From assembly GCA_945890645.1 (NCBI GenBank), contig CAMDCV010000017.1, forward strand, positions 20,755-84,754: 64,000 nucleotides of DNA, given 5' to 3'. The position numbers and the translations under genes are program-made. The first letter of the stretch is position 1. Each line of letters begins with the position of its first letter. Below, piece after piece: positions 1-8,496 of this stretch. The notes under the pieces were generated by a model. That model was not told where the DNA came from, ran no database searches, and saw only the letters and a program-made list of their open reading frames with translations. Origin of the DNA: Akkermansia muciniphila (GTDB lineage: Bacteria > Verrucomicrobiota > Verrucomicrobiia > Verrucomicrobiales > Akkermansiaceae).

Positions 1-357
1 TTTGGTCACATACGGCTCCATCGTACCATCACGACGCAGTTGGTTAGGATTACCGCGATATTGATACGCGAAGACTACATCGGCACTCTGATGCGAGCTG
101 AGAATCCAATTGTATGCTTTGTGAAACGCTGTGATGTCTTCAGCGCCTGTAGCTGTCGGACGATTGGTGGACAATTCTTTTTCCAGAGTGCTGGTCAGGC
201 GATCCGCCTCCTGCACGTTGATGGAGCGACGAATACCACGTGTCGCCGGGCCAAAGACAGCCATGAATGCAGTCAGCATTACCACCAGCACACCGATGGC
301 AATGACGGTTTCCATCAATGTGAAACCAGCGACTTTTTTGGGTAGGAGTTTTTTCAT
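1..357 (-). CDS. Pseudopilin with type IV prepilin N-terminus (C-terminus outside window)
   Basis: The frame opens with ATG at 357 on the minus strand and runs off the left edge after 119 codons. The N-terminus MKKLLPKKVAGFTLMET is a classic prepilin cleavage/methylation site: a short basic leader, Gly12 then Phe13, Glu at +5, followed by a hydrophobic helix of about 20 residues. After the helix the visible part is polar (for example TRGIRRSINVQEADRL). It starts 21 nt after the stop of another pseudopilin on the same strand, so the two are probably co-transcribed. It is likely processed by a PilD-type peptidase and assembled into a pseudopilus or surface structure. The pairing and the 'AIGVLVVML' helix resemble the Verru_Chthon cassette pilin-like proteins, but that assignment is from memory and cannot be confirmed here. 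Confidence 0.8.
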   Translation of the reverse strand, partial: MKKLLPKKVAGFTLMETVIAIGVLVVMLTAFMAVFGPATRGIRRSINVQEADRLTSTLEKELSTNRPTATGAEDITAFHKAYNWILSSHQSADVVFAYQYRGNPNQLRRDGTMEPYVTK

Positions 358-378
358 AAAAGACGTTCGCGTGAATCG

Positions 379-1065
379 TTAGAAGTTTTTAATGCTACTC
401 AAATCGCCGATTTGCGTAGGATTGCGAAAGGTAGATGTCTCGCCATTACCCCAAATTGCGAAGGCGGCAAAGTCGCGTTTGGCGGATCCGGTCACGATTG
501 GAGCGGAACCTTTGGGGCGGGAGCCTGAACCGATCACAAATGTAGCGCCCGGAGTCGTGCAAATGCCCTGACCGTTGAACTCGTAAACCACATACTGACC
601 ACTATCAGCGCTTTTAGAGAGCGTGACGGATTCGGGCTGCATTTTGGAACTGCCCGCACCGTCTTTTTTGCTGAGGTCGACACTGTAAAATGTGCCGTCG
701 GGCAGCGTATAACCGCGACTGGTAAGACTCCAAGAATTCGTAGGCTGCCCTGTGTTTGGGTCAATATCTTGCGCTGCGATTACGATGCGGCGGAGGTAGT
801 TGCTTTGGTCGTTGATGTTTTTTACATCGATCAACACCCGCGCACCAGCGCTGCGGCCTAAAGCGGTGGCACGAGCCTCGGCAAAAACGGCTTCGGCATT
901 GGCAATCGCGGTTGACGTCCCTTTACCACCTGTCAAATTGCGAATTCCCATTGCACCCATGGTCATCAGGATGGTCATGATCACAATCACTACAAGCAAT
1001 TCGACCAAACTGAAGCCGCGTTGATTGTAAGAGTGACCCGTATTGTGGAAAGGTGGTTTTTTCAT
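379..1065 (-). CDS. GspH/FimT-like pseudopilin
   Basis: A 228-residue protein with leader MKKPPFHNTGHSYNQRG followed by FSLVELLVVIVIMTILMT, a canonical prepilin cleavage site (G|F, Glu at +5) and N-terminal transmembrane helix. The next segment, AEAVFAEARATALGRSAGARV, matches the helix-to-strand transition of the GspH/FimT family, where minor pseudopilins cap type II secretion or type IV pilus-like fibres. The C-terminal half is beta-rich with Gly/Ser. It is upstream of and co-directional with the pseudopilin ending at the window edge. The ATG at 1065 has no Shine-Dalgarno sequence; instead the complement of one (CACCTCCT) lies just upstream of it. It could be member D of a Verru_Chthon cassette; this is a guess from the domain type. 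Confidence 0.8.
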   Translation of the reverse strand: MKKPPFHNTGHSYNQRGFSLVELLVVIVIMTILMTMGAMGIRNLTGGKGTSTAIANAEAVFAEARATALGRSAGARVLIDVKNINDQSNYLRRIVIAAQDIDPNTGQPTNSWSLTSRGYTLPDGTFYSVDLSKKDGAGSSKMQPESVTLSKSADSGQYVVYEFNGQGICTTPGATFVIGSGSRPKGSAPIVTGSAKRDFAAFAIWGNGETSTFRNPTQIGDLSSIKNF

Positions 1066-1085
1066 ACAGGAGGTGGGTTACGAGA

Positions 1086-1148
1086 ATGAAAGTAGCAAAT
1101 GTTCGGGATTACGCAATAAAAATTTGTGATTACATCGCAATTACTTGA
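1086..1148 (+). CDS. Possible 20-residue micro-ORF with strong ribosome binding site
   Basis: On the plus strand, AGGAGGTG at 1068-1075 is followed 10 nt later by ATG at 1086. The open frame is 20 codons, starting MKVANVRDYA and ending TGA at 1148. It lies in the short gap between the pseudopilin and galE, which both read the other way. This is one of very few good Shine-Dalgarno sequences in the window, and that is the only reason to list it. No function can be assigned, and it may well be chance. Confidence 0.15.
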   Translation: MKVANVRDYAIKICDYIAIT

Positions 1149-1160
1149 TGGCGGAATTTG

Positions 1161-2168
1161 TCACGAGTTATAGCGACCATTTCGTGGGCCATTCATCCAC
1201 TGCCAAGCGGATTTCACAGTTTCCTCAATGTTCGTGTGTTTCGCTCGCCATTGCAGACGCCGCCACGCCAATGAGGGATCTGCCACCAACTGAGCAGGAT
1301 CGCCTGCACGACGAGGTCCCATCACCACAGGAACAGTCTTTCCTGTCACTTTTTCCACAGCAGCAATGATCTCTTTCACGGATATTCCGATGCCCGTACC
1401 GAGGTTGACCCGCAGCGACTCGCCACCTTCTGCTAAATGGTCCAGCGCACGTGCATGTGCCGCCGCGAGGTCTTCAACATGGATGTAATCGCGGATGCAG
1501 GTGCCATCAGGTGTAGGATAATCTGTGCCAAAAACTTCTACCGGACCTGCTTCGCCCGTCAATGCCATCAGCACGCGTGGAATCAAGTGAGTTTCCGGAT
1601 TGTGATCTTCGCCGATGACGCCATCAGCCGAACAACCGCTTGCATTGAAATAGCGCAAACAAGTCGATCGCAGGCCCCAAGCGGTTTCGCAGTCGGCCAA
1701 AATCCATTCGAGCATTAGCTTGCTGCGACCGTAGGGATTGATGGGTGACTGCACGGTTTCTTCCGTAATCGGGATGGTCGTCGGCACGCCATATGTCGCG
1801 CAAGTCGAGGAAAACACAAACTGTCGGCAACCAAACTCTTGCATGATTTCCAGCAAGGCCAGGGGAGCGGATGTATTGTTGCGATAGTATTTCAATGGGT
1901 TCGTAACTGATTCCCCCACATAGGCAAATGCGGCAAAATGCACCACGGCAGAAAATTTATGCTCTTCGAACAAGCTGCGCAGCAACGTATGGTCACCAAT
2001 ATCGCCGCGAACAAGTTGCACCGCATCATCCACAATCGCCTCTTCATGGCCATAGACCATGTTGTCGAGCACGACAATCCGAAGCCCCTGTGCGGCAAGT
2101 AAACGCACCGTGTGTGAGCCAATGTAGCCTGCACCACCGGTAACCAGAATCATATTTTTTGTCGTCAT
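1161..2168 (-). CDS. galE: UDP-glucose 4-epimerase
   Basis: A 335-residue short-chain dehydrogenase/reductase of the GalE type, which interconverts UDP-glucose and UDP-galactose with bound NAD. Near the N-terminus is the nucleotide-binding motif VTGGAGYIGSHT. The catalytic Ser/Thr lies in SSTCATYG and the YxxxK pair in NPYGRSKLMLE. The length fits the family (about 330-340). A longer frame exists from a TTG at 2213, but the ATG at 2168 gives the usual distance to the Rossmann motif, so I use it. With galK at 45794 it covers two steps of the Leloir pathway; the genes are not adjacent. It probably also feeds surface polysaccharide synthesis. No operon partner is visible. Confidence 0.95.
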   Translation of the reverse strand: MTTKNMILVTGGAGYIGSHTVRLLAAQGLRIVVLDNMVYGHEEAIVDDAVQLVRGDIGDHTLLRSLFEEHKFSAVVHFAAFAYVGESVTNPLKYYRNNTSAPLALLEIMQEFGCRQFVFSSTCATYGVPTTIPITEETVQSPINPYGRSKLMLEWILADCETAWGLRSTCLRYFNASGCSADGVIGEDHNPETHLIPRVLMALTGEAGPVEVFGTDYPTPDGTCIRDYIHVEDLAAAHARALDHLAEGGESLRVNLGTGIGISVKEIIAAVEKVTGKTVPVVMGPRRAGDPAQLVADPSLAWRRLQWRAKHTNIEETVKSAWQWMNGPRNGRYNS

Positions 2169-2282
2169 AAATTTGTGTGCCGCAATCCAATCCAATGCAG
2201 GCCTCGCTGTCAATTACGCAAAGCGACAAGATTGTTTTTTCCTTTTTGAATAAATCATCTTCAGTCTCGTCACACGCTTGCT

Positions 2283-3173
2283 ATGAAAAAATATCTTTTG
2301 TTCGCCACCGCTGGTATCGGCCTGCTAGCCAGTTCATGTTACTACGACCCGAGTTACGGAGGCGGTGGAAGTTATGGTGGATCTGCGAGTTATGGCGTAA
2401 GTTCCTATGGAAGCGGATACAGTTCCTCCGTTTTTGTTAGTACTGGCGACCCTCGTTGGTCGTACGATCCATATCGCTATTGCTATTACGATCGTTACAG
2501 TTCGCGTTACTACGACCCGTATCGCTACGGCTATTACCCTGTCGGCTATCGTCCTATAGCCGTTCGCGGATGCCCTCACCCCTACAACTGGTCCGGCCGT
2601 GGCTACTGCCCGCCTCCACGCAGTGTTCGCTCGCATACATTGTCGGATTGCGACAACCGTATCAATTATTACCGCTCTGCCAACCACCATTGGTCGCGCA
2701 ATGTTAGCACCTCAGGCTCTTCCTCGTGGATGAATTCCTCGGAACGCTCGAATTTGCAAAAACAATCCAGCTACAACAACCATCGCAGCGGAAATTCCGA
2801 TCATTCCAATTGGAGAAGTGACGACAACCGTCAACGACCTGACTCGCGCTACCAGAGCACGCCCCCTTCGCGTGGTTCCTACAATTCGGCGCCTCGTCCG
2901 CAATCATCGTCATGGAACAGCAGTTCTTCACGACCACAACCACAAAACTACGTGCGTGAAACACCTTCCATCCAACCTCGCCCCACCAGCGGCGGATTGT
3001 TTAATGGCATGGATCGCAATTCCCGTCAGCCCGACGTGCAGCGCAATGAACCGCAGCGTCAGAACTTCACCCCACCCACACCACAACCATCGCGCCGCGA
3101 TAACGACCGTAATTCGCAAAGCAATGATCGGGACTCGGACAAAAAAAATCCCTTCCGTCGATTCGGTGACTGA
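2283..3173 (+). CDS. Tyr/Gly/Ser-rich lipoprotein of unknown function
   Basis: A 296-residue predicted lipoprotein. MKKYLLFATAGIGLLASSC gives a clean signal peptide and lipobox with the acylated Cys at 19. Residues about 20-110 are very rich in Tyr, Gly, Ser and Pro, with YDPYRY occurring twice (around residues 60 and 80), followed by a short region with two Cys. The rest is Ser/Asn/Arg/Gln-rich and looks disordered. No catalytic domain is recognisable. The composition suggests an outer-membrane or surface-exposed structural or adhesive protein. The gene stands alone and is followed by a strong intrinsic terminator at 3194. Confidence 0.8.
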   Translation: MKKYLLFATAGIGLLASSCYYDPSYGGGGSYGGSASYGVSSYGSGYSSSVFVSTGDPRWSYDPYRYCYYDRYSSRYYDPYRYGYYPVGYRPIAVRGCPHPYNWSGRGYCPPPRSVRSHTLSDCDNRINYYRSANHHWSRNVSTSGSSSWMNSSERSNLQKQSSYNNHRSGNSDHSNWRSDDNRQRPDSRYQSTPPSRGSYNSAPRPQSSSWNSSSSRPQPQNYVRETPSIQPRPTSGGLFNGMDRNSRQPDVQRNEPQRQNFTPPTPQPSRRDNDRNSQSNDRDSDKKNPFRRFGD

Positions 3174-3193
3174 TTCAAATTGATTTCTTACTC

Positions 3194-3223
3194 AAGGCCG
3201 GAGACGCGTTCTCCGGCCTTTTT
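3194..3223 (+). terminator. Intrinsic terminator after the Tyr-rich lipoprotein gene
   Basis: AAGGCCGGAG and CTCCGGCCTT form a perfect 10-bp stem around the 7-nt loop ACGCGTT, followed directly by TTT. It starts 20 nt after the lipoprotein stop codon and separates that gene from hflK. Confidence 0.85.
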
Positions 3224-3281
3224 GCGTATGATGGAAAATGAGGCTTGGTTTCCACTTGCTAGTGTTTGATGCGCTATTAGG

Positions 3282-4280
3282 ATGCGCCCGATGAAACGAG
3301 TTTTCGATGTCTTCCCTGATGGTGGTGCTAAAGCCATGCGCTCTTTTTCTTTGAAAAAGCTGCTCTACATTCCAATATTCATTCTTTTGTTGATCGGTGC
3401 TTTCACCTGCTTTTACACGGTGAATGCCGAGTCGGTTGCCGTTGTGCAGCGCTTCGGAAAATACTCGCAAACCGCCCCGCCGGGACTGCATTTTAAAATC
3501 CCCTTCGGCGTCGATAAGGTCACTGTCGTACCCACACTACGCCAATTAAAAGTGGAATTTGGTTTCGCAACTCGCGGTGCCACCAATGAATATCAGGGCA
3601 GTCAACAACCTGACCTTGAACGCAATATGGTGACAGGAGATTTGAACGCCGCTGAGGTTGAGTGGGTCGTGCAATACGGGATTTCCGATCCGGTGCAATA
3701 CCTGTTCCACGTGCATGAGCCCGAGGCCACCCTGCGCGATATTTCCGAGAGCTCGATGAATGAAGTCGTGGGCGATCGCACCATCGATGAAGTCCTCACC
3801 TATGGCCGTAGCGAAATCGAAATCGATTGCTTGAAAAAATTACAAACGACCATGGAGCAGTTCAATATGGGCATCCGCGTTGAGCAGATTCAGTTGAAAA
3901 ACGTCCACCCACCGCGTGCCGTGCAGAACTCGTTCGATGAAGTCAACCGCGCCCAACAAGAACGGGAAGAGCGCATCAACATCGCCAATGGCGAGAGAAA
4001 CAAAGTCATCCCCAAGGCCAGCGGACTAGCCCAGCAAATGATCTCTTCCGCAGAGGGTTACGCGCTCCAACGCACGAACGAAGCGCAAGGTGATGTCGCG
4101 CGTTTCAGCCAGTTGCTGGTGCAATATGAAAAAGCGCCGCTCGTTACGAAACAACGTCTCTATCTCGAAACCATGAACACCGTCCTGCCAAAAATGGGCA
4201 GCAAGATCATCATCGATGAAGACGCCAAGCAGTTCCTGCCGCTCATGAATCTGCAACAATCCCCCACTCCCAAACGCTAA
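3282..4280 (+). CDS. hflK: FtsH protease modulator HflK
   Basis: A 332-residue SPFH/band-7 protein. A single transmembrane helix lies at about residues 27-47 (LLYIPIFILLLIGAFTCFYT), followed by AESVAVVQRFGKYSQTAPPGLHF, the typical start of the band-7 domain. Towards the C-terminus come the coiled-coil heptads (NRAQQEREERINIANGER) and the EGYALQRTNEAQGDVARF stretch seen in HflK. With HflC it forms a large membrane complex that encloses and modulates the AAA protease FtsH. hflC follows after 6 nt, the usual order. ATG at 3282 and ATG at 3291 are both possible starts; neither changes the domain content. The protein is shorter than E. coli HflK because it lacks the Gly-rich N-terminus. Confidence 0.93.
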   Translation: MRPMKRVFDVFPDGGAKAMRSFSLKKLLYIPIFILLLIGAFTCFYTVNAESVAVVQRFGKYSQTAPPGLHFKIPFGVDKVTVVPTLRQLKVEFGFATRGATNEYQGSQQPDLERNMVTGDLNAAEVEWVVQYGISDPVQYLFHVHEPEATLRDISESSMNEVVGDRTIDEVLTYGRSEIEIDCLKKLQTTMEQFNMGIRVEQIQLKNVHPPRAVQNSFDEVNRAQQEREERINIANGERNKVIPKASGLAQQMISSAEGYALQRTNEAQGDVARFSQLLVQYEKAPLVTKQRLYLETMNTVLPKMGSKIIIDEDAKQFLPLMNLQQSPTPKR

Positions 4281-4286
4281 TTTTTT

Positions 4287-5291
4287 ATGAACAAACTCTC
4301 TTTTCCCGCTATCTTGTTCGCTGGTTTTATCGCCATCATCGTGCTCTCTAGCAGCGCCTATGTGATCGATGAAACCGAACAAGTCATCATCACCGAATTC
4401 GGAAAACCGGTGGGCACCCCCATCAACAGCGACCCGAATGTCAAAGAAGCTGGTCTCCATTTCAAAAAGCCTTTTATCCAAACCGTCAATCGCATCGAAA
4501 AACGTGTAATGGAATGGGACGGTCCTGCTACTGAAATGCCCACACGCGACAAGCTCTACATCACAGTCGATAACTTCGCGCGCTGGCGTATTTCTGATCC
4601 GAAAAAATACTTCGAGAGCTTGCGCGACACACGCACGGCCCTCTCACGACTCGATGACGCCATCGGTGGTGCCACCCGTAGTGTCATTGCCAAACATGAT
4701 TTGATTGAAGTAATCCGAACCGACAAAGCGCGTATCGCAACTCTGCCCGATGACTTGGTCGAGACCGGCATCCCCGCCACGCTGCCGACCATTCGCTATG
4801 GTCGCCACGCGCTCGATCAGGAAATCCTCGCTGCAGCCAAGAGCAAAGCAAAACTCTGGGGCATCGACCTCATCGATGTGCGCTTCAAGCGCATCAACTA
4901 CAAGGCTGGCGTGATCGACAAAATCTACGACCGCATGCGCACCGAGCGTCAGCAAATCGCTTCGAAATACATTTCGGAAGGTGAGGGCGAGGCCGCGAAA
5001 ATCAAAGGCTTAACAGAAAAAGAATTGTTAGAAATTCAATCCAAAGCCTATCGCCAGGAGCAAGAAATCAAGGGCAAAGCCGATGCCGAAGCCACGCAGA
5101 TTTATGCCACAGCCTACAACAGCAGTGCAAAGGCCCCGGACTTCTATCAGTTTCTGAAAACACTCGATACGTATGAAAAAACGATAGATCAAGAGACGAC
5201 TGCGATTTTCACAACGAATAGCGATTTATTCCAATTGCTGAAGAGCGTGGAAAAAGAAGTGTCTGCGGAGCCTGCCGTGCCTACGCCATAA
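4287..5291 (+). CDS. hflC: FtsH protease modulator HflC
   Basis: A 334-residue SPFH protein, partner of HflK. An N-terminal anchor at about residues 6-24 precedes YVIDETEQVIITEFGKPVG, the HflC signature. The band-7 core contains NRIEKRVMEWDGPATEMPT and the helix VIDKIYDRMRTERQQIASKY leads into SEGEGEAAKIKG. It begins 6 nt after hflK. Its last 11 bases overlap the end of the convergent DJ-1 gene. Confidence 0.93.
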   Translation: MNKLSFPAILFAGFIAIIVLSSSAYVIDETEQVIITEFGKPVGTPINSDPNVKEAGLHFKKPFIQTVNRIEKRVMEWDGPATEMPTRDKLYITVDNFARWRISDPKKYFESLRDTRTALSRLDDAIGGATRSVIAKHDLIEVIRTDKARIATLPDDLVETGIPATLPTIRYGRHALDQEILAAAKSKAKLWGIDLIDVRFKRINYKAGVIDKIYDRMRTERQQIASKYISEGEGEAAKIKGLTEKELLEIQSKAYRQEQEIKGKADAEATQIYATAYNSSAKAPDFYQFLKTLDTYEKTIDQETTAIFTTNSDLFQLLKSVEKEVSAEPAVPTP

Positions 5292-5823
5292 TCGCGCGAG
5301 CAATTTGCTCACGCACTGTTTCGCCGCTCATCACCTCGACTAGAGCGAGCCCGAAGTCGAGCGCAGTGCCCGCACCTTGGGAAGTGATCAACGCGCCATC
5401 GATGATCACTTTTTCGGTTTGCAGAGCGCTTGTCAGTTCGGCCCAACAACTATCATGACACGTGAAATCTTTACCGTCTAACAAACCAGCATCCTGCAAC
5501 AATAAAGGCGCGGCACAGATCGCGCCCAGTGGTTTCCCGGTAAAATTATACTCGCGCAGAAAACCCAACAAGTCGGCCCGCTGTCGCAGCGCCATTACGC
5601 CAGGACCGCCAGGAAGCACCAGCAGATCGACATTCGACGCATCGATGTCCGCAAAGCTTTGATCCGCCTGAATGACAAAACCCCCGCGCGTGTTCACCAG
5701 TCGCATTTCTTCCGTGGAGGCAAAACTCACCTCCAACCCTGCTCGACGCAACATATCGGCGGGAGCGATGAGTTCCAATTCTTCAACCCCATGACCAAAA
5801 ACAAACAAAGCTTTTTTCTGCAT
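5281..5823 (-). CDS. DJ-1/PfpI family protein
   Basis: A 180-residue protein of the DJ-1/ThiJ/PfpI superfamily. It starts MQKKALFVFGHGVEELE, with the conserved Glu in the first loop. It has VLPGGPGVMALR near residue 70 and the nucleophile elbow AICAAPLLL with Cys103, then HDSCWAEL. The size and motifs fit the bacterial YajL/DJ-1 clade, reported as redox chaperones, glyoxalase III or deglycases; which activity applies cannot be judged from sequence. ATG at 5823 is chosen over an upstream TTG at 5865 because the family starts right at the first beta strand. It converges on hflC with an 11-nt overlap. Confidence 0.88.
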   Translation of the reverse strand: MQKKALFVFGHGVEELELIAPADMLRRAGLEVSFASTEEMRLVNTRGGFVIQADQSFADIDASNVDLLVLPGGPGVMALRQRADLLGFLREYNFTGKPLGAICAAPLLLQDAGLLDGKDFTCHDSCWAELTSALQTEKVIIDGALITSQGAGTALDFGLALVEVMSGETVREQIARAIMA

Positions 5824-5908
5824 GAATGAGCCATAGCCGAAGTCACGAAAACTTTCCAATCGCAATCTTGCATTGCCCGAGGAAATCCGCTACCATCCCC
5901 TTTCCCCG

Positions 5909-7162
5909 ATGAACACCGCCGCTGATTTTTCTCAATACGTATTGCCGACCTACGGTCGTTTTCCGCTTGTCCCTGTCAAGGGTCAAGGCTCGTATCTATG
6001 GGATGATGCCGGCAAACGATACCTCGATTTCTGCACCGGCATCGCCGTGTGTTCCATCGGTCACTGCCACCCCGCCCTCACCGCCGCGATCCAAAATCAG
6101 GCCGCGACCTTGATGCATTGCTCGAACCTTTACCAAATTCCGCAACAAGCAGAACTGGCACGCGTGATTGTGGAAAATCACGTCAAACTCCCGGGCAAAG
6201 TCTTTTTCTCGAACTCCGGCGCGGAGGCCAATGATGGCCTTATCAAAACCGCCCGTCGTTTCGGCCACGCTCGCCCACAAGCTAACGGCGAAGCTCGCTA
6301 CGAAGTGATCACCTTCACACAATCGTTCCACGGTCGCACACTCGGCTCCATGGCTGCCACGGCGCAGAAAAAAATCCACGAGGGTTTTGATCCGCTGTTA
6401 CCCGGATTTCGCTATTGCCCTTTCAATGATCTGGCGGCACTGGAAGCTGCCATTTCTCCTATCACGGCGGCGATTCTGTTAGAGCCGGTGCAAGGCGAAG
6501 GCGGCGTCCACATCGCGAGTGCCGAGTTCATGCGCGGTGCCGCGGCCTTGGCGAAAAAACACGACTTGTTGTTGTTTTTCGATGAAGTGCAAGCGGGCTT
6601 CGCTCGTTGTGGTCACGCGATGGCATGGCGCGCACTGTGCCCCGAGATTGAGCCCGATGGCATTTCCTGGGCCAAGGGTATGGGCGGTGGTTTTCCCATC
6701 GGCGCGTTCTGGGTTTCGGACCGCATGATTGATGATGCAAAGTCTCTCAGCTCGCTCATGAATCCCGGCTCGCACGGCTCCACTTACGGCGGCAATCCTC
6801 TCGCTTGCGCGGCATCACTTGCCGTGCTCGAAGTCATCGAGCGCGAGCAACTTGGCGACCACGCCCTTGCCATGGAGGCTTACATTCGCGAGCAATTTGC
6901 TACGTGGCAAACTCCCACCATCACTGGCCTTCGCGGACTTGGATTATTGTTAGGTTTCTCGTTAGATGCCGCACTCATCCCTGCCGTCGAAGGAAAAACA
7001 CCGGCGCAAGTCATCGTCGCGCAACTCATGGAGCGCGGACTCCTCACCGTACCCGCGGGTCCTGATGTGATTCGTTTTCTTCCGCCGCTCACCGTCAGCC
7101 GCGAAGAAATCGAAGACGCTCTCCGCCTCTTGCACGACACTGTTTCCTCATTACCCCACTAA
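5909..7162 (+). CDS. argD: Acetylornithine aminotransferase (class III, PLP)
   Basis: A 417-residue PLP enzyme of aminotransferase class III. Key motifs are SNSGAEAND at 101-109, FDEVQAG at 224-230 and the PLP lysine Lys256 in SWAKGMGGGFPIGAF. Family knowledge assigns conversion of N-acetylglutamate semialdehyde to N-acetylornithine in arginine synthesis, sometimes with succinyldiaminopimelate activity as well. The role is supported by argF only 4 nt downstream. The start is taken as ATG at 5909; an in-frame TTG at 5873 would add 12 residues without homology value. Confidence 0.93.
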   Translation: MNTAADFSQYVLPTYGRFPLVPVKGQGSYLWDDAGKRYLDFCTGIAVCSIGHCHPALTAAIQNQAATLMHCSNLYQIPQQAELARVIVENHVKLPGKVFFSNSGAEANDGLIKTARRFGHARPQANGEARYEVITFTQSFHGRTLGSMAATAQKKIHEGFDPLLPGFRYCPFNDLAALEAAISPITAAILLEPVQGEGGVHIASAEFMRGAAALAKKHDLLLFFDEVQAGFARCGHAMAWRALCPEIEPDGISWAKGMGGGFPIGAFWVSDRMIDDAKSLSSLMNPGSHGSTYGGNPLACAASLAVLEVIEREQLGDHALAMEAYIREQFATWQTPTITGLRGLGLLLGFSLDAALIPAVEGKTPAQVIVAQLMERGLLTVPAGPDVIRFLPPLTVSREEIEDALRLLHDTVSSLPH

Positions 7163-7166
7163 CGCC

Positions 7167-8063
7167 ATGCAACACCTCCTCTCCATCGAAGAACTGGACG
7201 CTGCCACCATCGAGCACCTGCTCGCCGATGCCACGCGCCTCAAGGCCCAGCGCGGTTCTCATGAAACGCCGCTTACCGGCCAGACATGGGCGATGATTTT
7301 CACCAAGTCCTCGACACGCACCCGCGTTTCGTTCGAGGTCGGTATCCGTGAGCTCGGCGGCTTCCCGATGTTTCTCTCGAAAAACGACATCCAACTCGGT
7401 CGCGGCGAGCCGATCCAAGATACAGCCCGTGTGCTCGGTCGCATGGTTCACGGCATCGTCATTCGCACCTTTGATCAAAAGGATGTTGTTGATTTCGCGC
7501 AACTCTCCGGCATCCCTGTGATCAACGCGCTCACCGACGAAGAGCATCCCTGCCAAATCCTCGCCGATCTCCTCACGGTGCAGGAATTTCTCGGCGGCTG
7601 GGCGGGAAAAAAAATCGCATTCATCGGCGATGGCTTCTCGAACATGACCATCTCCTGGATGTGGGCAGCGAAACATCTCGGCTTCGAGTTGGCCGTCGCT
7701 TGTCCCGCTGATTACCAACCGAGTGATGCCTTTTTGCAAAAACTCAACGCACCGAATGTCACCATCACCCACGATCCCATCGCCGCCGCACGCGGTGCCC
7801 ACGTCATCAATACCGATGTCTGGCTCTCGATGGGTCAAGAAGATCAAAAAGACAAAGAACTAGCCTTCGGCCCCTTCCAAGTGAATGCCGAACTGCTTGC
7901 CCACGCCGCGCCCGACCACATCGTGCTGCATTGCCTACCCGCCTATCGCGGCAAGGAGATCACCGAAGAAGTGTTAGAAAATCATGCCAGCGTCATCTTC
8001 CAACAAGCCGAAAACCGCCTCCATGCGCAGAAAGCCATTCTTGTGGCGATCGCGCGGAAGTGA
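7167..8063 (+). CDS. argF: Ornithine carbamoyltransferase
   Basis: A 298-residue enzyme that makes citrulline from ornithine and carbamoyl phosphate in the cytoplasm. The carbamoyl-phosphate motif STRTR is at 49-53, HPCQ at 127-130, and the ornithine-side motif HCLPAYRGKEI starts at 255. SMGQEDQKD occupies the SMG loop position that discriminates OTCases. The length is typical. It forms a two-gene operon with argD (4-nt gap). Confidence 0.95.
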   Translation: MQHLLSIEELDAATIEHLLADATRLKAQRGSHETPLTGQTWAMIFTKSSTRTRVSFEVGIRELGGFPMFLSKNDIQLGRGEPIQDTARVLGRMVHGIVIRTFDQKDVVDFAQLSGIPVINALTDEEHPCQILADLLTVQEFLGGWAGKKIAFIGDGFSNMTISWMWAAKHLGFELAVACPADYQPSDAFLQKLNAPNVTITHDPIAAARGAHVINTDVWLSMGQEDQKDKELAFGPFQVNAELLAHAAPDHIVLHCLPAYRGKEITEEVLENHASVIFQQAENRLHAQKAILVAIARK

Positions 8064-8093
8064 TGGCTTTTAAAAGCGGGAAAAACATCAAAT

Positions 8094-8348
8094 ATGCTCA
8101 CTGTTTTGATTCGATTCATCCCCCTGCTGATGCAAATATTTGGCATCGCGGGAATCATTTATGGTTTCTTGTATTCAGGCAGCATGATCCTAGGTTCCGG
8201 GATTGGTAGCCCGACGGGCAAACCGTCAGATGATCATTACGTGACTGCGGCTTGGATGATTGGCGTGCCAGTTTTGATTTTTCTCATCGGCTGGCTGTGG
8301 ATGGTGATCGGATTTCTCACGGCTCCGAAGCGCAGAGTAGAAAAATGA
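8094..8348 (+). CDS. Small two-helix membrane protein, unknown
   Basis: An 84-residue protein with two predicted transmembrane helices (about residues 5-27, IRFIPLLMQIFGIAGIIYGF, and 54-74, MIGVPVLIFLIGWLWMVIGF) and a short basic C-terminal tail. No family is recognised. It begins 30 nt after argF on the same strand and may be carried on that transcript. The stop is followed within about 10 nt by a dispersed 140-bp repeat. Confidence 0.55.
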   Translation: MLTVLIRFIPLLMQIFGIAGIIYGFLYSGSMILGSGIGSPTGKPSDDHYVTAAWMIGVPVLIFLIGWLWMVIGFLTAPKRRVEK

Positions 8349-8359
8349 ATTTCAACGGC

Positions 8360-8496
8360 GCAGCCGCCTTGAACTGCTGTGGGAATCACAGCTTTTCGAT
8401 CGGTCATTGAACATGGTAACAACGATAGACCTGTTAGCCGCTTGATGAAGTAAGGAAAGCGGTGATGCTCACCGCAGTCCAAGGCCTTCGGCTTTA
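8360..8496 (+). repeat. Dispersed ~140-bp repeat, copy 1 (family A)
   Basis: The left end GCCGCCTTGAACTGCTGTG and the right end CACCGCAGTCCAAGGCC are near-perfect inverted repeats, each holding its own small hairpin (CTGTG/CACAG and CGGTGA/TCACCG). The interior (TCGGTCATT, GGTAACAACGA, CCTGTTAG) is shared in reverse orientation with the copy at 21130 and partly with the one at 63141. It fills the gap between two convergent genes, and its right edge includes the TAA of purF (8494-8496). Confidence 0.8.
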
